Shown: piece after piece, positions 7,887-16,122 of the stretch | Layout: each line of letters starts with the position of its first letter | Position numbering within the stretch: position 1 is the first letter of the stretch | Assembly (NCBI RefSeq): GCF_051304405.1 | Contig: NZ_JBPPGG010000004.1 | Coordinates: forward strand, 186,001-250,000 | DNA length: 64,000 bases | DNA from: Pedomonas sp051304405 | Lineage (GTDB): Bacteria > Pseudomonadota > Alphaproteobacteria > Sphingomonadales > Sphingomonadaceae | Direction: 5' to 3' | Program-made: the position numbers and the translations under genes | Notes under the pieces: generated by a model | What the model saw: only the letters and a program-made list of their open reading frames with translations | What the model was told of the DNA's origin: nothing | Database searches by the model: none

Positions 7887-8348
7887 TCACGCAATTTCTA
7901 CCATTGCGTCGATCTCGACGGGAACATTGAACGGCAGGGAATTGGTGCCGACGGCCGTGCGGGCGTGCTTGCCCTTCTCGCCGAACACCGCGACCATCAG
8001 GTCGGAGGCGCCGTTCACCACCTTCGGCTGATCGACGAAAGTGTCCACGCAGTTGACGAAACCGCCGAGGCGCACCACGCGGACCACCCGCTCCAGATCG
8101 CCGCCCAGCGCGGCCTTCATCTGGGCGATGAGGTTGAGTGCGCACAGCCGTGCGGCCTCGGTCGCCTGCTCGACGGTGACGGTGTCGCCCACCTTGCCGT
8201 GGACCGCAATACCCTCCGGGCCGAGCGGAAGCTGGCCCGCGATCACCAGCAGATTGCCGCTGATGACATAGGGCACGTAGTTTGCCGCCGGCGCCGCCGG
8301 GGTCGGCAGGGTCAGTCCAAGTTCGCTCAGCCGTTGCTCAACGCTCAT
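7887..8348 (-). CDS. RidA family protein (YjgF/YER057c/UK114)
   Basis: A 153-residue member of the RidA superfamily in the longer subgroup (COG0251, YjgH-like). RidA itself hydrolyses enamine/imine intermediates released by PLP enzymes; this subgroup lacks the archetype's catalytic arginine context and its activity is uncertain. Visible features are VISGNLLVIAGQLPLGP, the central EATEAARLCALNLIAQMKAALG helix and the C-terminal TNSLPFNVPVEIDAMVEIA strand. GGAGGATGG precedes the ATG, a good ribosome binding site. It precedes the GDPD-like gene on the same strand with a 107-bp gap. Confidence 0.88.
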   Translation of the reverse strand: MSVEQRLSELGLTLPTPAAPAANYVPYVISGNLLVIAGQLPLGPEGIAVHGKVGDTVTVEQATEAARLCALNLIAQMKAALGGDLERVVRVVRLGGFVNCVDTFVDQPKVVNGASDLMVAVFGEKGKHARTAVGTNSLPFNVPVEIDAMVEIA

Positions 8349-8490
8349 TCCATCCTCCGATAAGAAGTTATGTTCCCCGTCTATAGGGGAATTCAGGGGC
8401 CGTGGGCCAGCAGATGTGGCGGCGAACCGTCGGACGCCCGTCTGAGGAGGGGGAGCGCTTGAACGGGGGGCGGGTTCACGGCGCCCGTGT

Positions 8491-8540
8491 GTGTTCTCCC
8501 GCTCCGCTTCCGCGCGTGTTCTCCCGCTCCGCTTCCGTGC
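8491..8540. repeat. 25-bp tandem duplication downstream of dinB
   Basis: Two 25-bp units starting GTGTTCTCCCGCTCCGCTTC are repeated head to tail with one mismatch. They lie 16 bp beyond the dinB stop codon, in the 207-bp gap between dinB and ridA. No hairpin or promoter is obvious. Confidence 0.85.
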
Positions 8541-8555
8541 TTCAGGCCCCGCGCG

Positions 8556-9878
8556 TCACCCGCGGCGCTCGGGCTTGCGGCCGGCGGGGTCGCGCGGCGC
8601 CGGGGTGCTGAGCCCGATCACCTTGCCGCCGAATCGCGCCCGCACCTGATCCAGCGCCGACTCGAGCTTCAGCCGCCGGTCGTCGGCCGGCGCGCCGAAG
8701 TCGAAGCCGAGGTCCGGCGCTTCCTCCGGCGGCGGGCAGAGGGTGACGCCCAGCCCCACCAGACGGAAACGGCGGCCGTCCGCTTCGGTTGCGAGGAGCG
8801 GCAGGGCGATGTCCAGCAGGTCGCGGGCGGTCTGGGTGGGCCGGGCGAGGCGGCGCGAGCGGGTGATGGTCTGGAAGGCCGCCGTCTTCAGCTTCACCAC
8901 CACCGAGGCGGCGGCCAGCTTCTCGGCGCGCAACTGGCGGGCGACCGTGTCGGCGGCCTCGCGCAGGTGCCGCTCCAGCACGGCGCGGTCGGAGACGTCC
9001 GTCGCCAGGGTGGTCTCGGAGGAGAGGCTCTTGCGCTCGCGGCTCGGCGTGACGGGCCGGTTGTCCTCCCCCAGGGCGAGGCGGCGCAGGCGCATGCCGT
9101 CCTCCCCGGCCGCGCGCAAAAGCTGGTCGAGCGGCAGGGTCTGGATATCGCGGATGAGGCGGATGCCGTGGCGGGCGAGCCGCGCCTGGGTCGCGAGCCC
9201 CACGCCCCAGATGCGCGAGACCGGCAGCGGCGCGAGCACGTCCCTGGCGTCCGCCCGGCCGATCACGGAGAAGCCGCGCGGCTTGTCCATGTCCGAGGCG
9301 AGCTTGGCCAGGAACTTGTTGTAGCTGAGCCCGACGGAGATGGTGATGCCCAGCTCCGCCTCCACCTCGCGGGCAAGCCGCATGAGCACGCGGGCAGGCG
9401 AGGCCCCGTGCAGCCGCTCGGTGCCGGTGAGGTCGAGGAAGGCCTCGTCGATGGAGAGCGGCTCGACCAGCGGCGTCAGCGCCTCCATCTTCGCCCGCAA
9501 CTGGCGCGAGACCGCCTTGTAGCGGGCCATGTCCGGCGGCAGCACCACCGCCTCGGGGCAGAGCTTGCGGGCCTGGAACATGGGCATGGCCGAGCGCACG
9601 CCATGGATGCGGGCGATGTAGCAGGCGGTGGAGACGACGCCGCGCCCGCCGGTGCCGCCCACGATCACCGGCTTGTCCCTGAGCGCCGGGTTGTCCCGCT
9701 TCTCCACCGCCGCGAAGAAGGCGTCGCAGTCGATGTGGGCGATGGCGAGCTGGTCCAGCTCCGGGTGGCTGACAAGGCGCGGGCTGCCGCAGGCGGGGCA
9801 GGCGGGCGGCGCGCCCCGGGCGTCCGGCGTCCGGGGCGGGGTCTCTTTCAGGCAGTCCCGGCAGACGAGCGGTACCAT
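8556..9878 (-). CDS. dinB: DNA polymerase IV with N-terminal zinc-ribbon-like extension
   Basis: Y-family translesion polymerase. The catalytic motifs are clear: HIDCDAFFAAVE, the PVIVGG steric-gate region, and SIDEAFLDLTG with the two acidic metal ligands, followed by HhH, little-finger and tail regions. The first about 40 residues are an extension with CRDC and CPAC pairs that look like a zinc ribbon; related extensions are known in some alphaproteobacterial DinB proteins. The ATG at 9878 keeps the extension; an earlier in-frame start at 9977 would overlap the HAD gene. 440 residues. No LexA box was recognised nearby. It lacks an obvious beta-clamp motif at the very end. Confidence 0.93.
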   Translation of the reverse strand: MVPLVCRDCLKETPPRTPDARGAPPACPACGSPRLVSHPELDQLAIAHIDCDAFFAAVEKRDNPALRDKPVIVGGTGGRGVVSTACYIARIHGVRSAMPMFQARKLCPEAVVLPPDMARYKAVSRQLRAKMEALTPLVEPLSIDEAFLDLTGTERLHGASPARVLMRLAREVEAELGITISVGLSYNKFLAKLASDMDKPRGFSVIGRADARDVLAPLPVSRIWGVGLATQARLARHGIRLIRDIQTLPLDQLLRAAGEDGMRLRRLALGEDNRPVTPSRERKSLSSETTLATDVSDRAVLERHLREAADTVARQLRAEKLAAASVVVKLKTAAFQTITRSRRLARPTQTARDLLDIALPLLATEADGRRFRLVGLGVTLCPPPEEAPDLGFDFGAPADDRRLKLESALDQVRARFGGKVIGLSTPAPRDPAGRKPERRG

Positions 9879-9901
9879 GGCGCGCGCCTCACCGTGCGGG
9901 G

Positions 9902-10507
9902 TCAGCGGGCCAGCGCCTCGAGCGCATAGGGCAGCGCCTTCTCCCAGCTGTCGAAGCGGGCGTGGGCGTGCGGACATGCGGGCGCGAGGGCCTGAAGGCG
10001 GGGGTCGGAGACGAAGTGCAGCCGGTGCACATCGGGCGCGGTGTTCGCCACCGATTCGTGGTGCAGTGCCAGATCATCGACGAACAGCCAGGGGCCGGAG
10101 CAGCGCTCGGCCAGCGCCTTCACCGCCTTGCCCTTGGAGCCGCGGTTGGAGACCACCGGATAGGGCATGCCGATGCTTGCCAGCATCTTCTCCCGCCGCT
10201 CGCGGTGTTCCTCGGCGATGTTGGTGAGGATCACCACGTCCGCCACCTCGCTGATGGCGCGCAGTGCCTCCGGCGCGCCGGGCAGGGCGGGCGCCGACTC
10301 CAGCTCGGCCTCGAAGAAGTCGAACAGAAGCTGCCACACCGCCGCCTTGTCCGGCACCGCGCCGGTTTCGATGTGGCGGATGTTCCCGGCGAAGGAGAAG
10401 CTCTCGAACGAGAGGGCATAGCCCTGACGGCCAAGCCAGGCCTCGAACGGCCCCACGAACTGGAGCAGGACTTCATCGCAGTCGCAGATGAGGAGCGGAC
10501 GGGGCAT
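9902..10507 (-). CDS. HAD-superfamily hydrolase
   Basis: A 201-residue protein with all four haloacid-dehalogenase motifs: I, CDCDEVLLQF near the N-terminus with the nucleophile aspartate; II, VILTNIA; III, the lysine in SKGKAVKAL; IV, FVDDLALH. The cap insertion between I and II is short and helical. Substrate is unknown; many members are phosphatases. The ATG at 10507 starts just before motif I; a frame upstream is open to 10651 but would overlap DUF3572. It lies 23 bp before dinB on the same strand. Confidence 0.88.
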   Translation of the reverse strand: MPRPLLICDCDEVLLQFVGPFEAWLGRQGYALSFESFSFAGNIRHIETGAVPDKAAVWQLLFDFFEAELESAPALPGAPEALRAISEVADVVILTNIAEEHRERREKMLASIGMPYPVVSNRGSKGKAVKALAERCSGPWLFVDDLALHHESVANTAPDVHRLHFVSDPRLQALAPACPHAHARFDSWEKALPYALEALAR

Positions 10508-10571
10508 GGGCACGCAACTTTCCTGGTCTGAGGTCTCGGGTCCCGGGTCTTTTCGGGGAAGGCGCGGCGCG

Positions 10572-10853
10572 TCAGCCCGCCACGGGGCCGGCCCCGAGGG
10601 TGGCGGCGGCTTCCGCGATCTCTTGTGGCGCAATCCCGGCCCGTTGTGCAACCAGGATTAGGGAGGGCTCGTGGTCCAGCAGGAATCCGAGCGCGGCGGC
10701 GAGGGTGCCGTGCTCCGTCAGGCTGGCGCGCAGGCCGTCCGCATCGAGTCCGGTGAGCGCCAGGAAGCGCGGACCCAGATCCGGGTCGCCCGCGATTTCG
10801 ATGATGCAGCGCAATGCGACCACTTCGGCAGCGTCTATTTTCTCGACCGTCAT
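10572..10853 (-). CDS. DUF3572 family protein
   Basis: A small (93-residue) protein of the alphaproteobacteria-restricted DUF3572 family, function unknown. The typical sequence pattern is present: ALRCIIEIAGDPDLGPRFLALTGLDADGLRA, then GFLLDHEPSLILVAQRAGI and the PQEIAEAAATL end. It is divergent from divK across 107 bp, an arrangement seen in other alphaproteobacteria, which suggests a shared cell-cycle-linked promoter region. Confidence 0.88.
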   Translation of the reverse strand: MTVEKIDAAEVVALRCIIEIAGDPDLGPRFLALTGLDADGLRASLTEHGTLAAALGFLLDHEPSLILVAQRAGIAPQEIAEAAATLGAGPVAG

Positions 10854-10960
10854 GGGGAATCGCTCTTAGTGACTAATCCTTAATCCTGCTATGGTTACAA
10901 TCAACACAGAGTCTCCGTGCGCCGCCAGCCGCACAAGCGGGACCGACAGGGATCGAGAGG

Positions 10961-11329
10961 ATGGCCGTGTCAAAAACCATACTCGTCGTTGAAGACAATG
11001 AGTTGAACATGAAGCTCTTCTGCGACCTGCTCGAAGCACACAACTTCGCAACGATCCGGACCCGCGACGGCAAGATGGTGGTGGACCTGGCGCGCCAGCA
11101 CAAACCGGACCTCATCCTTATGGACATTCAGCTGCCGGAAGTCTCCGGTCTTGAAGTGACCCGCTGGCTGAAGAGCGATGAGGAGCTGAAGCATATCCCG
11201 GTCATCGCCGTGACCGCCTTCGCCATGAAGGGGGACGAGGAGCGCATCCGCGAGGGCGGGTGCGAGGCCTACATCGCCAAGCCCATTTCCGTGCAGCGTT
11301 TCATCGAGACCGTGCGCCAGTTCGCCTGA
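10961..11329 (+). CDS. divK: cell-cycle response regulator DivK
   Basis: Single-domain CheY-like receiver of the polar cell-fate pathway; phospho-DivK controls DivL/CckA and so CtrA activity. The 122-residue sequence starts KTILVVEDNELNMKLF, characteristic of DivK, with the phosphoacceptor in LILMDIQLPEVSG (Asp55 here), the switch residues VTAFAMKG and the conserved AKPISV lysine. In Caulobacter divK is followed by pleD; here no diguanylate cyclase follows, only a hairpin and an unrelated membrane protein. GAGAGGATGG gives a usable ribosome binding site. Confidence 0.95.
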   Translation: MAVSKTILVVEDNELNMKLFCDLLEAHNFATIRTRDGKMVVDLARQHKPDLILMDIQLPEVSGLEVTRWLKSDEELKHIPVIAVTAFAMKGDEERIREGGCEAYIAKPISVQRFIETVRQFA

Positions 11330-11395
11330 GACGGCCCGCCGCCGCTTCGCCGCCATGCCCACCCGCCGCCGGGTAAATCCCGCTCCGCGCATCGA

Positions 11396-11426
11396 CTTGC
11401 GCGCTCGCGCGTTGAGCCTGCGCAAG
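11396..11426 (+). terminator. hairpin downstream of divK
   Basis: CTTGCGC pairs with GCGCAAG, with an inner GCTC/GAGC stem, 67 bp after the divK stop. A short T-rich patch (CGGCTTTTCC) follows only about 15 bases later, so this is a possible but not canonical terminator within the 207-bp gap before the next gene. Confidence 0.4.
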
Positions 11427-11536
11427 CAGCTTCGTTCGGCTTTTCCCTGACGTGCCTGTCGAGATCCACGCGTGGCGTCACACCGCGCGGGGGCGCCTGC
11501 TTGAATCCGTACAAGTTTCATTGCAGGAATGGTTTC

Positions 11537-12265
11537 ATGTCTGAAAAACTCCAGTTTTCGTCGATTGTTGAACGAAGCCTTGCCGTTCTGGGCCGCAACC
11601 TGACCGGCGTGGCCTTGGTGTCCGTGCTGCTGGTGGGTCTGCCGAGCATGTTGCTCAGCGCCCAGTTGCCCATGCCCGGGCAGCAGCCCGCCAGCCTGAC
11701 CGGCTTCGTCCTGTTCCTGTTCCTGCTGTTGACCGGGCAGAACCTGCTGGCGGGGATGATGCTCTATCCCGCCTTCCGCCACCAGCTCGGGCTGGCGCCC
11801 CCGGCGCTCGGCCTCCTGTTCAGCTACGGAGCGCAGCTCGCCTTCCAGGCAATCGCCACGGCGCTGGCGCTGGCGGCTGCCGTCGGCCTTGGCATGTTGC
11901 TGTTCGTGCTGCCGGGGCTGATTTTCGCGCTGGTGTTCTTCGTCGCCATGCCCGCGGCCATTGTCGAGCGGCTGCCGGCGCTGGAGGCGCTCAAGCGCAG
12001 CGTCCAGCTCACCGAGGGCCACCGCTGGACCATCCTCGGCTACATGGTGATCCTGTGGATCGTCTCCCTGCTCATCGGCTGGGCCGCCGGGCTGGTGTTC
12101 AGCATCTTCGGGCTGGCCGAGGTGGCGGCGGTCATCGTCTCCAGCCTGATCTATGCCTTCTCCGCCATCGTCACCAGCCTGGTCTACCACGACCTGCGCC
12201 GCCTCAAGGAAGGCACGACCGCCGAGGACATGGTGCGCACCCTCATGCAGGGCGCGGGCAACTAG
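11537..12265 (+). CDS. multi-pass membrane protein of unknown function
   Basis: A 242-residue integral membrane protein with about six hydrophobic segments (roughly 26-46, 58-78, 100-125, 128-150, 175-200, 203-222 after the ATG at 11537). The pattern, including AAAVGLGMLLFVLPGLIFALVFFVAMPAAIVE and the ALKRSVQLTEGHRWTILGYM loop, is that of the glycerophosphodiester-phosphodiesterase membrane-domain/YciC-type family, whose role is unknown. AGGA stands eight bases before the chosen ATG; an earlier start at 11501 lacks this. The next gene, a two-helix membrane protein, follows after 83 bp. Confidence 0.8.
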   Translation: MSEKLQFSSIVERSLAVLGRNLTGVALVSVLLVGLPSMLLSAQLPMPGQQPASLTGFVLFLFLLLTGQNLLAGMMLYPAFRHQLGLAPPALGLLFSYGAQLAFQAIATALALAAAVGLGMLLFVLPGLIFALVFFVAMPAAIVERLPALEALKRSVQLTEGHRWTILGYMVILWIVSLLIGWAAGLVFSIFGLAEVAAVIVSSLIYAFSAIVTSLVYHDLRRLKEGTTAEDMVRTLMQGAGN

Positions 12266-12348
12266 AACCGCCCCGGTTGCGGCCGCCGCAAAAGGCGCAG
12301 AGAATGGGGCGGCGGGGCCCGGGAAATTGGGGCGCCAGGGAGAGTTCA

Positions 12349-12612
12349 ATGGGTCGCTTGCTGCTTGTCGTCGTGATGCTGGGCCTGCTGGCGGTTGCCG
12401 GTGTGTTCGTCGTTGTCAGCTGGCAGGCGATGGGCACGGTGGAAATGTCCGGCGTCGGCATCGGGGCGCTGATCGCGGGCGTGGTGCTCTCCCTCGTGGT
12501 CGGCGGCGGGCTGATGGCGCTGGTGTTCTACTCCGCGCGCCGGGGCTACGACGACGCGGCCCACAGCGACCGGCCCCGCCCCGCACACCGCCGGGACACG
12601 CCGCGCGACTGA
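12349..12612 (+). CDS. small two-helix membrane protein, hypothetical
   Basis: An 87-residue protein with two membrane segments (about 3-25 and 38-63) and a charged C-terminal tail ending in RPRPAHRRDTPRD. GGGAGAG lies four to ten bases before the ATG. I recognise no family. It follows another membrane protein on the same strand and may be cotranscribed. Confidence 0.65.
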   Translation: MGRLLLVVVMLGLLAVAGVFVVVSWQAMGTVEMSGVGIGALIAGVVLSLVVGGGLMALVFYSARRGYDDAAHSDRPRPAHRRDTPRD

Positions 12613-12647
12613 GCGCGCGCCCGTCGCGCCTGCCATGACCGCTCCCG

Positions 12648-14666
12648 CTATTCCGCGGCGGCCTGCTGCTGGACCACCGCGTCCGCCAGCCGCCCCACCA
12701 GTTCGGCGCGGTGGTGGAATTCCGCCTCGTAGGTGCCCGCGCCTTCGGTCAGCGAGCGCAGCTCGATGATGAGGTCGTGCATTTCCGACTGGGGAATGTG
12801 CGCCTCGACCGTATCCCAGCCGGGCCAGCCGGGGCGCGCGTCGAAGCCGAGGATCTGGCCGCGCCGGGTGGAGACCACCTGATTGGCCTTGGCGGTGTAG
12901 AGCGAGGGCACGTGCAGCCGGACGAGGAGCACCGGCTCCAGCAGCACCGGCGCGCACTGGGGCAGGACTTCCTGCATGGCCATGCGGCCCGCGATCTGGA
13001 ACGCCATGTCGGACGAGTCCACCGTGTGGAACTTGCCGTCCACCAGCGTCACCCCCACGTCCACCACCGGAAAGCCGAGCGGGCCGCGCTTCAGCCCCTC
13101 GCGCGCGCCTTCCTCGACAGCGGGGATGTACTGGCGCGGAATGGCCCCGCCGGTGATCGTCTCGCTGAACTGGAAGCCGGAGCCCGGCGGCAGCGGGCGC
13201 ACCTCGACGGTCACGTCCGCGAACTGGCCGTGGCCGCCCGACTGCTTCTTGTGCCGCGCATGGTGGCGCACGCCCTTGCGGATGGTCTCGCGGTAGGGCG
13301 TCTGCGGCCGCCGGGTCTGGACCGTGAGGCCGTAGCGGGACTTGAGCCGGTCGATGGCGACATTGAGGTGCATCTCGCCCTGGCCGCGCAGCACCAGCTC
13401 GCCCGTCTCCGGGTCGTGGCCGAAGGTGAGGGAGGGGTCTTCCTCCGCCAGCCGGGCGAGGGCGGCTGTCAGCTTCACCTCGTCGCCCCGGTTGGCGGCG
13501 GCGAGCGCCAGGCTGTAGACGGGCGCGAGCAGGGGCGGGCGCGGCACGGCGGGCTCGCCCAGCGTGTCCCCGGTGTGCAGCCCCTCCAGCTTGCCGATGC
13601 CGACGAAATCCCCCGCCTGCGCCCCCGCCAGTTTCTCGGGCGTCGTGCCGCCCAGCCGGAACACGCCGCCCAGCTTCTGGCTGCCCACCACGTCGCCTTC
13701 CCGGAGGCCGCCGCGCAGCACCCGGCAGGCGGAGATCTTGCCCGCGTGCGGGGTGTGGAAGGTTTTCAGCGCCAGCGCCAGCGGCCCGCCCTCGGGCGCG
13801 ACGCCAAGGCGCGCCTGCGTCGCAGCAAAGGCGGGCAGCTCGTGGCGCAGGGCCTTGAGGAAGCGGCGGGTGCCTTCGTCCAGCGCGGCGGCGGTGAGGA
13901 ACACGGGCACGATCTTGCCCTGCTGCACGTCCAGCGCCAGATCGCGGAATACCGTGTCGCGGGAGGGCTCGATGTTGTCGAGCAGCTCCTCCATCAGGCT
14001 GTCGTCGAAGTCCGCCAGCTTTTCGAGGAGTTCGGTGCGGTCATGCAGGTAGCGCTCGCGCACCGTGTCCGGGATCTCCGCCACCTCCGAGGGCTGGCCG
14101 GGCCGGTAGATGTGGGCGCGCCCGGCGGCCAGATCGACAAAGCCGGTGATCTGCCCGTTCTCCCGCAGCGGAATGTGGCGCAGCAGCACGGGCACGGCGG
14201 AGACCTGGGTCAGCGCGTCGCTGGCGGCGCGGATGGAGCCCGCCGCCTTGTCGATCTTGTTGAACACCACGAAGTGGGGCAGCCCCAGGGTCTGGACGGC
14301 CTGGAACACCGGCGAGAGCGCGTGGATGCGGGCCGGGTCCGGCTCGGCGACGATCACGGCGGCATCGACCCCCGGCAGGATGCCGAGCGTCTCCTGAAAG
14401 AACTCGATGGAGCCCGGGCAGTCCAGAAACACGTAGCGCTCGCCCAGGTACGTCGCCTCGGCGATGTTGACCTCGACGCCCATGCTCCGGGCCCGGGCCT
14501 CGGGCGAGGAGTCGCCATGGAGGCGCCCGGCCGCGCCGCTGCCGCCGGTCTTGCGGGCCAGGCTTCCGCACGCAACGAGAATGCTCTCCAGCAGGGATGT
14601 CTTTCCCGACTGGTACGGGCCAACCAGCGCAACGACGCGTACTTCCCCCGTGCCGAACGAAGCCAT
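12648..14666 (-). CDS. elongation factor G-like GTPase (EF-G paralog)
   Basis: A 672-residue five-domain translational GTPase of the EF-G family (COG0480), distinct from canonical FusA. G1 is GPYQSGKTS (residues 16-24), G3 DCPGSIEFF (82-90) and G4 NKID (136-139), followed by domains II-V, including HARHKKQSGGHGQFADV and the RPGWPGWDTVEAHIPQSEM region. The switch II histidine of EF-G (DTPGHVDF) is serine here, and the switch I RGIT-type threonine position appears as Glu in MGVEVNIA, so GTP hydrolysis must differ from FusA. GGGGAGAAG precedes the ATG at 14666. It is an isolated gene with no ribosomal neighbours. Such paralogs are widespread in alphaproteobacteria; their role is unclear. Confidence 0.88.
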   Translation of the reverse strand: MASFGTGEVRVVALVGPYQSGKTSLLESILVACGSLARKTGGSGAAGRLHGDSSPEARARSMGVEVNIAEATYLGERYVFLDCPGSIEFFQETLGILPGVDAAVIVAEPDPARIHALSPVFQAVQTLGLPHFVVFNKIDKAAGSIRAASDALTQVSAVPVLLRHIPLRENGQITGFVDLAAGRAHIYRPGQPSEVAEIPDTVRERYLHDRTELLEKLADFDDSLMEELLDNIEPSRDTVFRDLALDVQQGKIVPVFLTAAALDEGTRRFLKALRHELPAFAATQARLGVAPEGGPLALALKTFHTPHAGKISACRVLRGGLREGDVVGSQKLGGVFRLGGTTPEKLAGAQAGDFVGIGKLEGLHTGDTLGEPAVPRPPLLAPVYSLALAAANRGDEVKLTAALARLAEEDPSLTFGHDPETGELVLRGQGEMHLNVAIDRLKSRYGLTVQTRRPQTPYRETIRKGVRHHARHKKQSGGHGQFADVTVEVRPLPPGSGFQFSETITGGAIPRQYIPAVEEGAREGLKRGPLGFPVVDVGVTLVDGKFHTVDSSDMAFQIAGRMAMQEVLPQCAPVLLEPVLLVRLHVPSLYTAKANQVVSTRRGQILGFDARPGWPGWDTVEAHIPQSEMHDLIIELRSLTEGAGTYEAEFHHRAELVGRLADAVVQQQAAAE

Positions 14667-14825
14667 AGTCTTCTCCCCTCGTGGACAGCACCCATGGCGC
14701 ATCAGGGTCGGATTGCCGGCGCCACGGGGATGCGTGGCCTCATTTCCCAAGAGTATAGCGCGACGGCAGGGGGGTGGCGAATCAGGCCGCCGCAGACGGG
14801 GGCAGAGCCACCGGATCAGGGGGTG

Positions 14826-16034
14826 TCAGGGGCGCACCCATGGCGTGCGGGCGAGCCAGCGCCACAGCCACTCCAGCGGGCCGGTGCGGCGGTAGTGGAG
14901 GTAGAGGCCGCTCAGGGTCATCTGCACCGGCCAGAGGGCAAGGGCGAGCAGCAGCAGCCCCGCCCAGCCGAGGCTGGCGAACAGGCCGAACCCGAAGCCG
15001 GAGAACAGCAGGAACTGCCCGATCACCGTCTGGCCGATGTAGTTGGTCAGCGCCATGCGCCCGACCCAGGCCAGCGGCTCGAACCGGCGCGCGCCGTCCG
15101 GGTGGCGGGCGACCCGGGTCCAGATCAGGTAGAACAGCCCCACATGGCCGAGGGTGACGGCGCAGCGGCCGATCTGGTAGCCGGGCGAAAGGGCGGCGGG
15201 CCCGGCGAGGAAGTGCGACGCCATGGCCTGATGGGACAGCCAGATCCGCAGCGGCACGCCAATGCCATAGCCTGCCAGCGCCAGCAGCAGGTAGGTCCGT
15301 TGCGAGGCGCGGCCCTGAAGCACCTGCATCCGGGCAAGACCCGCGCCGATGAACATCATGCCCAGCGCGTCCGCCACCCACCAGATGACCAGCGGCGTCA
15401 GGTTCCACTCCGTCGCCAGCGGCACCAGATAGCGGGCGTTGTCCATGTAGCTGCCGAGGCGCGCCTGCCGCTCCTCGGCGAGGAAGGCGCGGAACCGGTC
15501 CGCCTGGTCGCCCGCCGTCAGGGTGGGCTGGGCATCGCCCAGCAGGAATGCCGCGCTCATGAAGGCCGCCAGCATGAAGATGAAGATCAGCCCCGTGCCG
15601 ATGAGGTGGCGGGGCGGCCAGTCCCGCATGGGATAGAGGGCGCAGGCGGCGAGCCCGTAGATGAACAGGATGTCCCCCGGCCACAGCAGCATATAGGCAT
15701 GGACCAGCCCGAAGACCGCCAGCCAGAAGGCGCGGCGGTAATAGAGCAGGGCGATCTCCCCCGCCGTGAGGTCCGGGTCGTCTTCCAGCCGCTGGAGGTA
15801 AAGGACGAAGCTGGCCCCGAACAGCAGTGAGAGCAGGCCCCGCATGGTGCCCTCGACGAACAGGGACTGGAGCCACCAGGCCAGCCGGTCGAACACGGTC
15901 CAGCCGAGGAGCGGCGGATATTCCTCGCCGCGCAGGGAGCCGCCCATGCCGATGATGTTGACGAGGAAAATGCCGAGGATCGCAAGGCCGCGCAGCGCGT
16001 CCATGCCCTGGTACCGCTTCGCTGTGCCGGCCAT
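14826..16034 (-). CDS. DUF418 domain-containing membrane protein
   Basis: A 402-residue inner-membrane protein with about nine to ten hydrophobic segments. The N-terminus MDALRGLAILGIFLVNIIGM and the C-terminal DUF418 block (about 235-395), including SPGYQIGRCAVTLGHVGLFYL, RMALTNYIGQTVIGQFLLFSGFGFGLF and LHYRRTGPLEWLWRWL, identify the YeiB/DUF418 family, which belongs to the acyltransferase-3-like superfamily. Function unknown. It stands alone on the minus strand between the EF-G paralog and the carbonic anhydrase gene. Confidence 0.92.
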   Translation of the reverse strand: MAGTAKRYQGMDALRGLAILGIFLVNIIGMGGSLRGEEYPPLLGWTVFDRLAWWLQSLFVEGTMRGLLSLLFGASFVLYLQRLEDDPDLTAGEIALLYYRRAFWLAVFGLVHAYMLLWPGDILFIYGLAACALYPMRDWPPRHLIGTGLIFIFMLAAFMSAAFLLGDAQPTLTAGDQADRFRAFLAEERQARLGSYMDNARYLVPLATEWNLTPLVIWWVADALGMMFIGAGLARMQVLQGRASQRTYLLLALAGYGIGVPLRIWLSHQAMASHFLAGPAALSPGYQIGRCAVTLGHVGLFYLIWTRVARHPDGARRFEPLAWVGRMALTNYIGQTVIGQFLLFSGFGFGLFASLGWAGLLLLALALWPVQMTLSGLYLHYRRTGPLEWLWRWLARTPWVRP

Positions 16035-16122
16035 TCCCTCTCCGCGGTTGCGCCTTGCCAGCGGTCTACGTTAGGGCAACTGGCGTAGGGCGCAAGTCGT
16101 AGGTGCAGGGAGGGGGCGCGGT

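Noticed and set aside
12711..15830. Open frame of 1039 codons on the plus strand
   Set aside because: It is antisense to the EF-G paralog and DUF418 genes, lacks any ribosome binding site, and its residues (long runs of Arg, Gly, Ala, Gln, His) are the usual shadow composition in GC-rich DNA.
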